DNA of 22,608 bases from a virus (IMGVR_UViG_3300032241_001174:1-22608), one strand, 5' to 3'; positions 14,025 through 19,879 are shown, counted from the stretch's first letter. The notes: generated from the sequence alone by a model not told the origin. A program made the numbers and translations.

Positions 14025-14186
14025 TTATACGGACAGGTTACAGGCCGCATAGAACACGGTGGAATTGAACCTAGGATTGGAAACCTTCGCAACCTTCACA
14101 AAAGCCACGGCCATTTCCAGAGCGGCTTCACGGTTGGACATAGCGGCAATGGTTTCTGCCATGGCTTTAAAGTGCTTACGGGTCAT
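14025..14186 (-). CDS. Small hypothetical phage protein (MTRKHF type)
   Basis: A 53-residue protein starting MTRKHFKAMAETIAAM and ending NPRFNSTVFYAACNLSV. This layout (M-x-K/R-K-H-F at the start, NPxF...F-x-x-AC near the end) is a recurrent short phage family of unknown function. The start at 14186 has AAAGGAACAG upstream. The longer frame to 14261 runs into its promoter. It is expressed from a cassette that duplicates that of the neighbouring 13913 gene. Confidence 0.75.
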   Translation of the reverse strand: MTRKHFKAMAETIAAMSNREAALEMAVAFVKVAKVSNPRFNSTVFYAACNLSV

Positions 14187-14217
14187 TTTCTGTTCCTTTG
14201 TTTGTTTGTATGGATGG

Positions 14218-14246
14218 ATTATAACCGTACCAGTGCACCACGGCAA
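14218..14246 (-). promoter_or_regulatory. Minus-strand sigma70-like promoter
   Basis: On the minus strand TTGCCG (14246-14241), a 17-bp spacer and TATAAT (14223-14218). The -35 is weaker than its sister's TTGACA, but the upstream GTATAGG and the downstream CCATCCATAC match the other copies. It drives the 14186 gene. Confidence 0.7.
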
Positions 14247-14284
14247 CCTATACTTGACCATTCCGGTGGTGTATTCTCGGGGGC

Positions 14285-14312
14285 TTGTAGAATCCTCCGG
14301 ATCTGGTATAAT
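14285..14312 (+). promoter_or_regulatory. + strand sigma70-like promoter
   Basis: TTGTAG (14285-14290), a 16-bp spacer and TATAAT (14307-14312). The -10 context TCTGGTATAATTG is shared with the promoters at 19353 and 19927. It would transcribe the 14338 frame. It converges on a minus-strand promoter at 14389-14418. Confidence 0.55.
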
Positions 14313-14337
14313 TGACCTATTCGAAAGCAGGACTGGG

Positions 14338-14436
14338 ATGGACGTGGTACCTGTCCGAATGAAACCCGGAAAAAAGTTCGTTTGGACTATTATAACACAC
14401 TATAAACCACAATGTCAAGCGATATATTTTCGGTAA
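14338..14436 (+). CDS. Possible 32-residue basic peptide
   Basis: MDVVPVRMKPGKKFVWTIIT continues to ...YKPQCQAIYFR and a TAA at 14434-14436. AGGA lies 5 bases before the ATG, and a promoter ends at 14312. A degenerate copy of the window's regulatory inverted repeat starts directly after the stop, the same relation seen at real gene ends. Against it: the frame overlaps the -10 of a minus-strand promoter, and no homologue is remembered. Confidence 0.35.
   Translation: MDVVPVRMKPGKKFVWTIITHYKPQCQAIYFR
14389..14418 (-). promoter_or_regulatory. Second minus-strand promoter upstream of the 14186 gene
   Basis: On the minus strand TTGACA (14418-14413), an 18-bp spacer and TATAAT (14394-14389). Transcripts would cross about 200 bp with no minus-strand gene before reaching 14186, giving a long leader or a small RNA. 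Confidence 0.6.
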
Positions 14437-14751
14437 TGTTGCGAAAAAACAACGGAATCCGCTTGACAACCTTCGGAAAATTTTGCCGGAATCTCGGTAA
14501 GACACTTAGTCCTACTGGAATTCCATGGATGCGAATGGTTCTCATTTACACACTTTTCATAATGCGATATATCCTGCGGGCTGTTGTTTTTTTACAACAC
14601 CTATGGAATACTTGACCATTCCATGTGGTTATTGCTTGACCATCCTATGGTTCTTCCGTTATAATCCAACCATTGTTTCGGATGATGTTGGTTTATTATC
14701 TCATTATCCCGATTATCTCTGATAATCTATATTCTATTATAGGACCATTAT
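14437..14751 (+). promoter_or_regulatory. Non-coding, promoter-dense region with operator copies H and G
   Basis: No gene is supported here. It holds a degenerate operator TGTTGC-GAAAAA-ACAACG (14437-14454) followed by TTGACA (14463-14468) with no clear -10. It also holds a perfect copy TGTTGT-TTTTTT-ACAACA (14582-14599), a lone TTGACC (14612-14617), and a likely active promoter TTGACC (14636-14641)-18-TATAAT (14660-14665) for the gene at 14752. ATACTTGACCATTCC at 14608-14622 repeats 14250-14264 exactly. The first promoter looks decayed. Confidence 0.6.
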
Positions 14752-15018
14752 ATGACTACATTATCTTCTCTTGAATCACAATTAGCGGAACTTAATCGGT
14801 TAATCTTTGAAACCAAGTGCAATAATACTATCCAACCTGATTATGCACCTATTAACCTCTCATTATCTACTGTTACTGTAACCAATAATAAGCATAATGA
14901 GAATGCCTTGATTATCTCGGAACAGGCTCATATTGATTTTCTATTATCTGGTAAACGGATTACTGTTATTAAGCCTAAACGTAATCGTGCATTATCCAAA
15001 AAGTATTTTGGTATTTGA
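14752..15018 (+). CDS. Hypothetical protein
   Basis: An 88-residue protein with an N-terminal heptad-like helix (LSSLESQLAELNRLIFETK), a Ser/Thr/Asn-rich middle and a basic end (VIKPKRNRALSKKYFGI). AGGA lies upstream of the ATG. It is the first gene of the rightward accessory block and is served by the 14636-14665 promoter. No family is recognised; the helix suggests an oligomerising N-terminus. Confidence 0.65.
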   Translation: MTTLSSLESQLAELNRLIFETKCNNTIQPDYAPINLSLSTVTVTNNKHNENALIISEQAHIDFLLSGKRITVIKPKRNRALSKKYFGI

Positions 15019-15029
15019 TTGGACATTAT

Positions 15030-15293
15030 ATGAATAAGATTCTAATGAATGAAAAGAAACCATTTCCAATTGATAAACGGATATATCCTACCATGACGGA
15101 ATCATATTTGGTTCCATTCTCTTATGATGATAATGGTTATAAGAATCTCCATGAGCCACCATATAATCTCTCCGATAATGAATTGAATTACAAGTATGAT
15201 ATAATCCAGAAAATCAGAAAAGCATTATCTGATAATGGTTGGACTGTGGGAAATATCAATTTTACCAGTATGGAATTAACAATTTATAAGTGA
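15030..15293 (+). CDS. Hypothetical protein
   Basis: An 87-residue protein. The ATG at 15030 is preferred over the TTG at 15015, with GGA upstream. The second half has a helix IIQKIRKALSDNGWTVG and a final strand MELTIYK, preceded by a Tyr/Pro-rich loop. It is spaced 11 bp after the previous stop and 9 bp before the next start, so it is co-transcribed. The function is unknown. Confidence 0.65.
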   Translation: MNKILMNEKKPFPIDKRIYPTMTESYLVPFSYDDNGYKNLHEPPYNLSDNELNYKYDIIQKIRKALSDNGWTVGNINFTSMELTIYK

Positions 15294-15302
15294 GGAGTTA
15301 TT

Positions 15303-15497
15303 ATGCGGTTAATGAGTATGAATGAAGCCATGAGAATAGTATCCGATTTTGGTCGTGATTATGGTTCGGTTAGTTTATTTGACGCCGTTGGTGATATGGA
15401 AGATAATCGTGATAGATTATTACCACACCAGATAATGGCCATGGAAATTGTAATTGGTGAATATGAATTGGTACCACGCTGTGAATTTGATATTTGA
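15303..15497 (+). CDS. Small hypothetical protein
   Basis: A 64-residue protein with a good GAGGAG upstream of the ATG. It has helical MNEAMRIVSDFGRDYG, an acidic middle (DAVGDMEDNRDR), and HQIMAMEIVIGEYE. It resembles short phage proteins with no assigned role and has no cysteine cluster or membrane segment. Confidence 0.65.
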   Translation: MRLMSMNEAMRIVSDFGRDYGSVSLFDAVGDMEDNRDRLLPHQIMAMEIVIGEYELVPRCEFDI

Positions 15498-15587
15498 CAT
15501 AATCATATTGGTGATATTCGGTATTGAGGTACTGAATGTTCTTATAATGTGCTTACTTAATGGTCGGACGTATTACAGGAAATGAAT

Positions 15588-15845
15588 ATGGTAAACATTG
15601 ATACAAATGGTTTGGATGATTTTGAAATTCAAATATACTATAAAGAATTGGCTGATTATATTGTTGATAAGATAATATCACGTCCTGACGGTGAAAAGTT
15701 AATGTATATTATTATGTCACGCATTGAATATGGTTATACATTTAAAGAAATAGGAAATGATTATGAGCGTTCACCTAATAGAATGAATCAATTATTCTGT
15801 AAATCAATGCGGATAATGAAATATCACGGAACTCAGATTATGTGA
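15588..15845 (+). CDS. Sigma-70 region 4-like / HTH protein
   Basis: An 85-residue protein. The C-terminal half, IIMSRIEYGYTFKEIGNDYERSPNRMNQLFCKSMRIMKYH, follows the pattern of sigma factor region 4 (R-x-x-x-G-x-T-x-x-E-I-G...S-x-x-R-x-x-Q...A/M-x-R-x-(L/M)), the -35-recognition helix-turn-helix. No region 2 is present, so it cannot be a full sigma factor. A promoter-targeting co-factor or repressor is more likely. The start at 15588 is preferred over 15582 because AGGA sits 8 bases before it. A terminator follows directly. Confidence 0.6.
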   Translation: MVNIDTNGLDDFEIQIYYKELADYIVDKIISRPDGEKLMYIIMSRIEYGYTFKEIGNDYERSPNRMNQLFCKSMRIMKYHGTQIM

Positions 15846-15849
15846 TAAT

Positions 15850-15879
15850 AACCCCACGGATTATGTCCCTGGGGTTTTT
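15850..15879 (+). terminator. Rho-independent terminator
   Basis: AACCCCA (15850-15856), a loop region containing CGG and CCC that may pair further, TGGGGTT (15870-15876), then a T-run to 15879. It begins 5 bp after the stop of the sigma-region-4-like gene. The T-run makes this a typical intrinsic terminator. Confidence 0.85.
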
Positions 15880-15937
15880 GAGGTGAAAGGGTTGGATAAA
15901 ATGGTATTTGAAATTGAACCTATATGGGGGGAATAAT

Positions 15938-16156
15938 ATGGCATATAATATGTTAATTATACGGCGTGATTTGGAAAATATATTAAAAGTAATGAATAAA
16001 TTTGAAATTGACCATGTTGATTTAAAGGTCGAAAATGATGAAAATGATAATGGTGCCGGGCAATATGATTTGTCGATTGAATTTACCCATTATGTTAATA
16101 ATACTCATTGTAGGATTAAAGTTGAAATAGACCAATATCTTTATAATGAAAATTGA
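15938..16156 (+). CDS. Small hypothetical protein
   Basis: A 72-residue protein with a GGGGGA ribosome binding site. It has a helical first half (MLIIRRDLENILKVMNKFEIDHVDLKVEND), an Asn/Asp-rich turn and a beta second half (YDLSIEFTHYVNN...CRIKVEID). The alpha-beta-beta pattern is compact, but no family is recognised. It lies alone between two similar terminators, so it is its own small unit. An 11-codon frame (15901-15936) with AAAGGG upstream ends 1 bp before this gene and could be a leader. Confidence 0.65.
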   Translation: MAYNMLIIRRDLENILKVMNKFEIDHVDLKVENDENDNGAGQYDLSIEFTHYVNNTHCRIKVEIDQYLYNEN

Positions 16157-16160
16157 TTAT

Positions 16161-16190
16161 AACCCGCATGGATTATCCCAGCGGGTTTTT
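16161..16190 (+). terminator. Rho-independent terminator
   Basis: AACCCGC (16161-16167), TGG/CCA pairing inside the loop, GCGGGTT (16181-16187) and a T-run to 16190. It is 4 bp after the stop of the 15938 gene and shares design and downstream sequence with the terminator at 15850. Confidence 0.88.
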
Positions 16191-16212
16191 CAGGTGAAAG
16201 GGTTGGTCGAGG

Positions 16213-16295
16213 TGTTGTTTCCATACAACAAATAGTCCAGTGTTCCGGTCAAGATTGCCAAAAGTCCTTGCCAGAACCTCGGATTCCTGTATAAT
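16213..16295 (+). promoter_or_regulatory. Operator copy I and promoter of the GP88-family gene
   Basis: TGTTGT-TTCCAT-ACAACA (16213-16230), then 37 bp to TTGCCA (16268-16273), a 16-bp spacer and TATAAT (16290-16295). The sequence TATAATCCAAC after it matches the promoter at 14660. The leader of about 45 bp ends at AAAGGAA before the ATG at 16346. Confidence 0.75.
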
Positions 16296-16345
16296 CCAAC
16301 TATTGATTCGGTAAACTTTGATTGTAAATTTTAAAGGAATATATT

Positions 16346-17095
16346 ATGCACTTATTATCTACTGGTAATCCAAAAACGCTTAAAGGTATGTCACAAGGTT
16401 ATAATACCTATATTCTTCATTTGGCTCCTTATACATTATCTGGCCATAATACTTGCCCAAAAGCAACCGCTGGTTGTATTATCTCCTGCCTTAATACTGC
16501 CGGTCGTGGTGGTATGTTCAAAAAAGGCGAAAATACCAATACTATTCAAAAGGCCCGTATTCGCAAAACACAATTATTCTATAATAACCGTGATGAATTC
16601 TTTTCATTATTGATTAAAGATATTCTCTTGGCTATTAAACAATCAGAGAAAATCGGTTTAATTCCCGTTTTTCGTTTGAATGGTACCAGTGATATTGCTT
16701 TTGAGAAATATGGTTTCACATATAATGGTGTGTTTTATTCTAATATCTTTGAATTGTTTCCTAATGTCCAATTCTATGATTATACCAAGATTCTCGGTCG
16801 TAAAGTTAATGATATCAAGAATTATTCGTTGACATTTTCTGCCGCTGACGGTAATGATATTGACGTATTAAATGCTATTAAGCAAGGTTATAATATCGCT
16901 ACTGTATTTGGTATTAAGAAAACAAGCCCAATGCCTGATTATTATAATGGTTTGCCAGTATTTAACGGTGATGAGTCCGATTTGCGTTTTCTTGATCCAA
17001 AAGGTGTTATCGTTGGTTTATATGCAAAAGGTAAAGCAAAAAAAGATAATACTGGTTTTGTAAAATATCCAACGATTATGTTACAGGCAGCATAA
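16346..17095 (+). CDS. GP88-family phage protein
   Basis: A 249-residue protein of the family typified by mycobacteriophage gene 88 products. Its signatures are LLSTGNPKTLKG at the start, LHLAPYTLSGHNTCP, CLNTAGRGG, ARIRKTQLFYNNR, PVFRLNGTSDI and a conserved Gly-Lys C-terminal part. Three clustered cysteines, C37-x6-C44-x3-C48, could bind a metal or iron-sulfur cluster. The family is widespread in phages and its activity is not established as far as I know. It has its own promoter. The hammerhead ribozyme begins at the base after its TAA. Confidence 0.85.
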   Translation: MHLLSTGNPKTLKGMSQGYNTYILHLAPYTLSGHNTCPKATAGCIISCLNTAGRGGMFKKGENTNTIQKARIRKTQLFYNNRDEFFSLLIKDILLAIKQSEKIGLIPVFRLNGTSDIAFEKYGFTYNGVFYSNIFELFPNVQFYDYTKILGRKVNDIKNYSLTFSAADGNDIDVLNAIKQGYNIATVFGIKKTSPMPDYYNGLPVFNGDESDLRFLDPKGVIVGLYAKGKAKKDNTGFVKYPTIMLQAA

Positions 17096-17148
17096 GCATT
17101 ACTGATGAGGCTTTAATAGCCGAAACCGATTTTGAATCGGTCTAATGC
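17096..17148 (+). ncRNA. Type I hammerhead ribozyme
   Basis: All parts of the self-cleaving hammerhead are present in order. Stem I 5' strand GCATTA (17096-17101); core CTGATGA (17102-17108); stem II GGCT-TTAAT-AGCC (17109-17121); core GAA plus the pairing A (17122-17125); stem III ACCGAT-TTTGA-ATCGGT (17125-17141); cleavage-site C at 17142 in a GTC triplet; stem I 3' strand TAATGC (17143-17148). Stem I closes the ends, so the topology is type I. Every stem is perfectly paired. Cleavage is predicted between 17142 and 17143. It begins at the base after the upstream stop codon. An extension of stem I for loop-loop contacts is not evident. Confidence 0.92.
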
Positions 17149-17168
17149 AACACATAAAAATAGATATT

Positions 17169-17354
17169 ATGTCAGTTTCTCGCAGCAAGATGGTTTTGGA
17201 TTTGGTTAATAGTGAAATGGAAATGGTCCGTGGTATGAGTATGGATGAAATGGATGAATATGTTGAAACATTATTGGTTCGCATTATCAATGGTTTGCCT
17301 GATAATGAATTGACCGAAAATTATAATGAATATCTTTTTATGATTGAGGAATAA
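17169..17354 (+). CDS. Small hypothetical protein downstream of the ribozyme
   Basis: A 61-residue, methionine-rich, helical, acidic protein (MSVSRSKMVLDLVNSEMEMVRGMSMDEMDEYVE...). An earlier ATG at 17145 lies within the 3' strand of the ribozyme's stem I, only two bases after the cleavage site, so 17169 is preferred; neither start has a clear Shine-Dalgarno. After cleavage the mRNA would have a 26-base leader with a 5'-OH end. It runs in a train of four small genes to 18036. The function is unknown. Confidence 0.6.
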   Translation: MSVSRSKMVLDLVNSEMEMVRGMSMDEMDEYVETLLVRIINGLPDNELTENYNEYLFMIEE

Positions 17355-17355
17355 T

Positions 17356-17568
17356 ATGAAATTGCGTGCCATTGTAAATGGTGTTTCATTTTACACCACC
17401 CCCACAGCCATTAAAAAACGTAAAGTTGGTGATTTTGATTTGGTCAATGCTGCATTATATTACGCATTAGAGTTAAAAGGTACTCATGCAGGTATAGGTA
17501 CCACGGTGCATTATTATGACCACCAAATGAAAAAACACACATTTGATGTTCAATTAAGTGAGGTATAA
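17356..17568 (+). CDS. Small hypothetical protein
   Basis: A 70-residue basic protein (MKLRAIVNGVSFYTTPTAIKKRKVGDFD...) with GAGGA upstream and a TAATATG junction. The pattern suggests a mainly beta fold with one helix (LVNAALYYALELK). It resembles no family I can name. Confidence 0.65.
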   Translation: MKLRAIVNGVSFYTTPTAIKKRKVGDFDLVNAALYYALELKGTHAGIGTTVHYYDHQMKKHTFDVQLSEV

Positions 17569-17569
17569 T

Positions 17570-17791
17570 ATGAAACGCAAATTGCCATTTGAATGTTTGA
17601 TTATGGATTCTGAACCCGTAGAAGTGAGAAACCCATTTTCTGGTCAATCATGTATATTGGAACCAGATGCTGTTGCCGTTTATGATTGTATTATGAGTGG
17701 TAATTTGACTGGTAACTATAAAAGAGTGGAAAAAGGTTGTGATTGGTTTCGCAAGTATTTTCCTGCTGAATATATGATTTTATTGGATTGA
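17570..17791 (+). CDS. Small conserved phage protein
   Basis: A 73-residue protein with the recognisable RNPFSGQSCILEPDAVAVYD segment and the ending DWFRKYFPAEYMILLD. Both are found together in many short phage proteins without known function. GAGG lies ahead of the ATG, and the junction with the previous gene is TAATATG. No catalytic motif is visible. Confidence 0.7.
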   Translation: MKRKLPFECLIMDSEPVEVRNPFSGQSCILEPDAVAVYDCIMSGNLTGNYKRVEKGCDWFRKYFPAEYMILLD

Positions 17792-17793
17792 TT

Positions 17794-18036
17794 ATGACAA
17801 AAGATGATATTATCACCAAATTAGAACGTGCACAAGATTTACTCGCTGAGGTATATTATTATGCCATTACCAATGAAATTACTGATTTAGAATCGTTAAT
17901 ATCAACGGCTGATGGTTGTATATGTGACGGTTTAGATGCTTTGGATTTTGATGAACCAGATTTTGATGAACCAGATTTTGATGATAATCAACCAGATGAA
18001 TCACAGGAATGGGAATCATTTGATCCAGACTGTTAA
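17794..18036 (+). CDS. Small acidic protein with tandem repeats
   Basis: An 80-residue protein. The first half is helical with three cysteines overall. The C-terminal part is a tandem acidic repeat, FDEPDFDEPDFDDNQPDE, encoded by near-identical 15-bp units at about 17944-17988. Such tails mimic DNA or bind basic proteins; this is inference. The ATG at 17794 lies 2 bp after the preceding TGA. An operator/promoter follows the stop, so this ends the unit. Confidence 0.6.
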   Translation: MTKDDIITKLERAQDLLAEVYYYAITNEITDLESLISTADGCICDGLDALDFDEPDFDEPDFDDNQPDESQEWESFDPDC

Positions 18037-18090
18037 TGTGTTGTAAAAAAACAACACATGGTTGACAATCCTAGGTTCCTGTGTTACAAT
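18036..18090 (+). promoter_or_regulatory. Operator copy C plus sigma70 promoter
   Basis: A 9-bp-arm inverted repeat (18036-18059) contains TGTTGT-AAAAAA-ACAACA. Five bases after the core comes a perfect TTGACA (18062-18067), a 17-bp spacer and an extended -10, TGTTACAAT (18082-18090). It drives the gene at 18127. Confidence 0.87.
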
Positions 18091-18126
18091 GGTATTTTCT
18101 TTGATTGATTGTAAAGGTATTATATT

Positions 18127-18633
18127 ATGACTAAAGTGATTGCTTTTAATTCTGCCGATGTTAATCCTACACATACTGGCATTTATGTTGTTAATCGTGG
18201 CGATAAACTCGGTACTCCATACCGTTGGTTCAATGCTGATACCGGCCAATGGGGTCGATGCGAGTATATTCTGGAAGACTGTATTGCTGCCAAAGATGCC
18301 AAAGGTGTATTGCCTGCACTACCATGGCGTGGTCCTGTGAAAGTGCAAAAGCAAGAAGTGCAACCATTAGAATTGGTCAATACTCCTGCACCGGCACCAA
18401 TGGTTGTCAAAGCTGCTAAAACGGTTAAACCCAAAGCTGTCAAGGTTGCTAAAACAACCAAGGCAACTATTACCAAACACCCTGATGGTACTATTTTCTT
18501 CCGTGAGGACCGCCAAAAGTGGGTTGCTATGCTTAATGGCAAGCAAGAAGCTGCTCGACCAACTGCCGATGCTTGCAAAGCATTCTTGGTCAAAAAAGGT
18601 TTTGATTCTAAATTGATTAACGTGATTGCTTAA
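18127..18633 (+). CDS. Two-domain hypothetical protein with Lys/Ala linker
   Basis: A 168-residue protein. The N-terminal part, roughly residues 1-75, contains GIYVVNRGD...YRWFNADTGQWGRCE...PWRGP, an aromatic-rich beta domain seen in other small phage proteins. A repetitive linker of Ala, Lys, Val and Pro (AAKTVKPKAVKVAKTTKA) follows. The C-terminal domain, TIFFREDRQKWVAMLNGKQEAARPTADACKAFLVKKG, has the three-strand-plus-helix look of small AP2-like DNA-binding domains. A nucleic-acid-binding role is plausible but not shown. Confidence 0.65.
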   Translation: MTKVIAFNSADVNPTHTGIYVVNRGDKLGTPYRWFNADTGQWGRCEYILEDCIAAKDAKGVLPALPWRGPVKVQKQEVQPLELVNTPAPAPMVVKAAKTVKPKAVKVAKTTKATITKHPDGTIFFREDRQKWVAMLNGKQEAARPTADACKAFLVKKGFDSKLINVIA

Positions 18634-18643
18634 GGAATATACT

Positions 18644-19297
18644 ATGCCAAACTGGAATTATAATGTTGTCGAGGTCAGCCATTCACAAAAGAAAATGATG
18701 ACCAAATTCAAAAAAGGTTGTAAAGATGGCCTTTTTACCGAATTCTTGCCTATTCCTGAAGATAACAACGAAGAATGGTATGGTTGGAATATCGCCAATT
18801 GGGGCACCAAATGGGATGTAGATGCTATTGATTGTGTTATTGAAGGTAATACCACAAAGGTAGCATTTGATACCGCATGGTCACCTCCAATTGCTTTCTA
18901 TGAGCATTTGGTAGAATTAGGCTTTACAGTCACCGCTTATTACTATGAACCTGGTATGGGTTTCTGTGGCATCTATGATGAATTAGGTGATGCCTATTAT
19001 GAAATTGGTGATTTGAGTGGTGATGAGGTACAAGAATCAATTCCAGAAGAATTGAATGAAATGTTCGGCATTAGCCAAGAGAAATGGGATTATGATGCAG
19101 AAAATCAAGAAATTGAGTTTGAAGATGCCGATGATGAAATGACCGAAGAAGAAATTGAAGAAAACCTTGCCCAATTAAACGAAGCATTTGCTGAATTGGA
19201 AGCGGAACAAAATTCCGCCAAAGGTATTGCACGCCAAGAAATTCTATTGGCCATTGATAGTCTTAAAGCCGCATTAGCCGCATTGGATAGTGAATGA
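18644..19297 (+). CDS. Api92-like protein with ferredoxin-like domain (YubB type)
   Basis: A 217-residue protein starting at 18644 with AAGGAA upstream. MPNWNYNVVEV, FLPIPED, WGTKWD and FDTAWSPP are the hallmarks of the ferredoxin-like domain of Api92/YubB-like proteins carried by phages and plasmids. The region after residue 130 is acidic, and a coiled-coil-like Ala/Glu/Leu helix ends the protein. Its function is unknown. It forms a two-gene unit with the 18127 gene behind operator copy C. Confidence 0.78.
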   Translation: MPNWNYNVVEVSHSQKKMMTKFKKGCKDGLFTEFLPIPEDNNEEWYGWNIANWGTKWDVDAIDCVIEGNTTKVAFDTAWSPPIAFYEHLVELGFTVTAYYYEPGMGFCGIYDELGDAYYEIGDLSGDEVQESIPEELNEMFGISQEKWDYDAENQEIEFEDADDEMTEEEIEENLAQLNEAFAELEAEQNSAKGIARQEILLAIDSLKAALAALDSE

Positions 19298-19358
19298 TGT
19301 TGTAAAAATACAACACACCAAGGATTCTTGTTGACAGGATCCTTGGTTCTGGTATAAT
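19298..19358 (+). promoter_or_regulatory. Operator copy D plus sigma70 promoter
   Basis: TGTTGT-AAAAAT-ACAACA (19298-19315), 15 bp, TTGACA (19331-19336), a 16-bp spacer and TATAAT (19353-19358). A second perfect inverted repeat CCAAGGAT/ATCCTTGG (19318-19325 and 19339-19346) brackets the -35 box. It drives the gene at 19385. Confidence 0.87.
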
Positions 19359-19384
19359 TGATGTTTTAATGATGAGGTATTGAT

Positions 19385-19879
19385 ATGGCTACTCGTTCTA
19401 TGATTGGTGTTATGCACGGTGATATTTGCAAGGCAGTTTATTGCCACTGGGATGGATATTTGGAAAATAATGGTCGTATTTTGTTTGAAAATTATGATTC
19501 TGCAAAAGCAAACCATTTGGTTTCTCTAGGTGATATTAGTTCATTGCGTGAAACTATTGGTGAAAAACACCCATTTAGTTCTATTGGTACGCCTAATCTG
19601 TCATATGAAGATTACCAGAAATTATATGGTAAAATGACCACTTTCTATGGTCGTGACCGTGATGAAACTGGTGTTGATTATAAAACATACAATTCATTTA
19701 AAGAATTGGTTATTGCTGCATCTGGTCGTGGTGCTGAATATATTTACATCATGAAAGATGGCCAATGGTATTATTCACCAGTGCCTAGTTTTTATTCTGA
19801 TATTGAACCGAAATTGACCTTGATTACTGCTGAATTGTTTGAAACCGAATTGTTTGAAACCGCAGAGGATTTGTTGTAA
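19385..19879 (+). CDS. Conserved phage protein (MATRSMIG type)
   Basis: A 164-residue protein with the start MATRSMIGVMHGDICKAVYC, then HWDGYLENNG and LGDISSLRE. These are features of a common phage family of unknown function whose members begin M-(A/S)-T-R-x-x-I and carry YCHxDGY. A later stretch is SGRGAEYIYIMKDGQWYYSP. The C-terminus contains a direct repeat LFETELFETAEDL from a 15-bp duplication. The stop codon lies inside operator copy E. Confidence 0.75.
   Translation: MATRSMIGVMHGDICKAVYCHWDGYLENNGRILFENYDSAKANHLVSLGDISSLRETIGEKHPFSSIGTPNLSYEDYQKLYGKMTTFYGRDRDETGVDYKTYNSFKELVIAASGRGAEYIYIMKDGQWYYSPVPSFYSDIEPKLTLITAELFETELFETAEDLL

Larger units (their letters stand above)
13911..14223 (-). 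repeat. Duplicated promoter-leader cassette (two copies)
   Basis: The stretches 13911-13952 and 14184-14226 are nearly identical: ATG, then upstream AGAAAA or AAGAAA, GGAA, CAAACAAACAAAGG, CCATAC and GGTTATAAT. They precede two unrelated 53-residue proteins, so the control region rather than the gene was copied. Confidence 0.75.
15881..16206 (+). repeat. 15-bp direct repeat after both terminators
   Basis: AGGTGAAAGGGTTGG occurs at 15881-15895 and at 16192-16206, one base after each T-run. The terminators differ in stem bases but keep the same layout, so the unit terminator plus 15-mer seems to have been copied. Confidence 0.85.

Noticed and set aside
14310-14400. Possible tRNA in the convergent-promoter region
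   Set aside because: No cloverleaf, no GTTCGA-type T arm with flanking stems and no acceptor pairing could be built. No tRNA was seen anywhere in the window.
14525-14722. 65-codon open frame through the promoter zone
   Set aside because: It reads through operator copy G and the 14636-14665 promoter, has no ribosome binding site, and its composition (many Tyr, Cys, Phe) is unlike neighbouring proteins.
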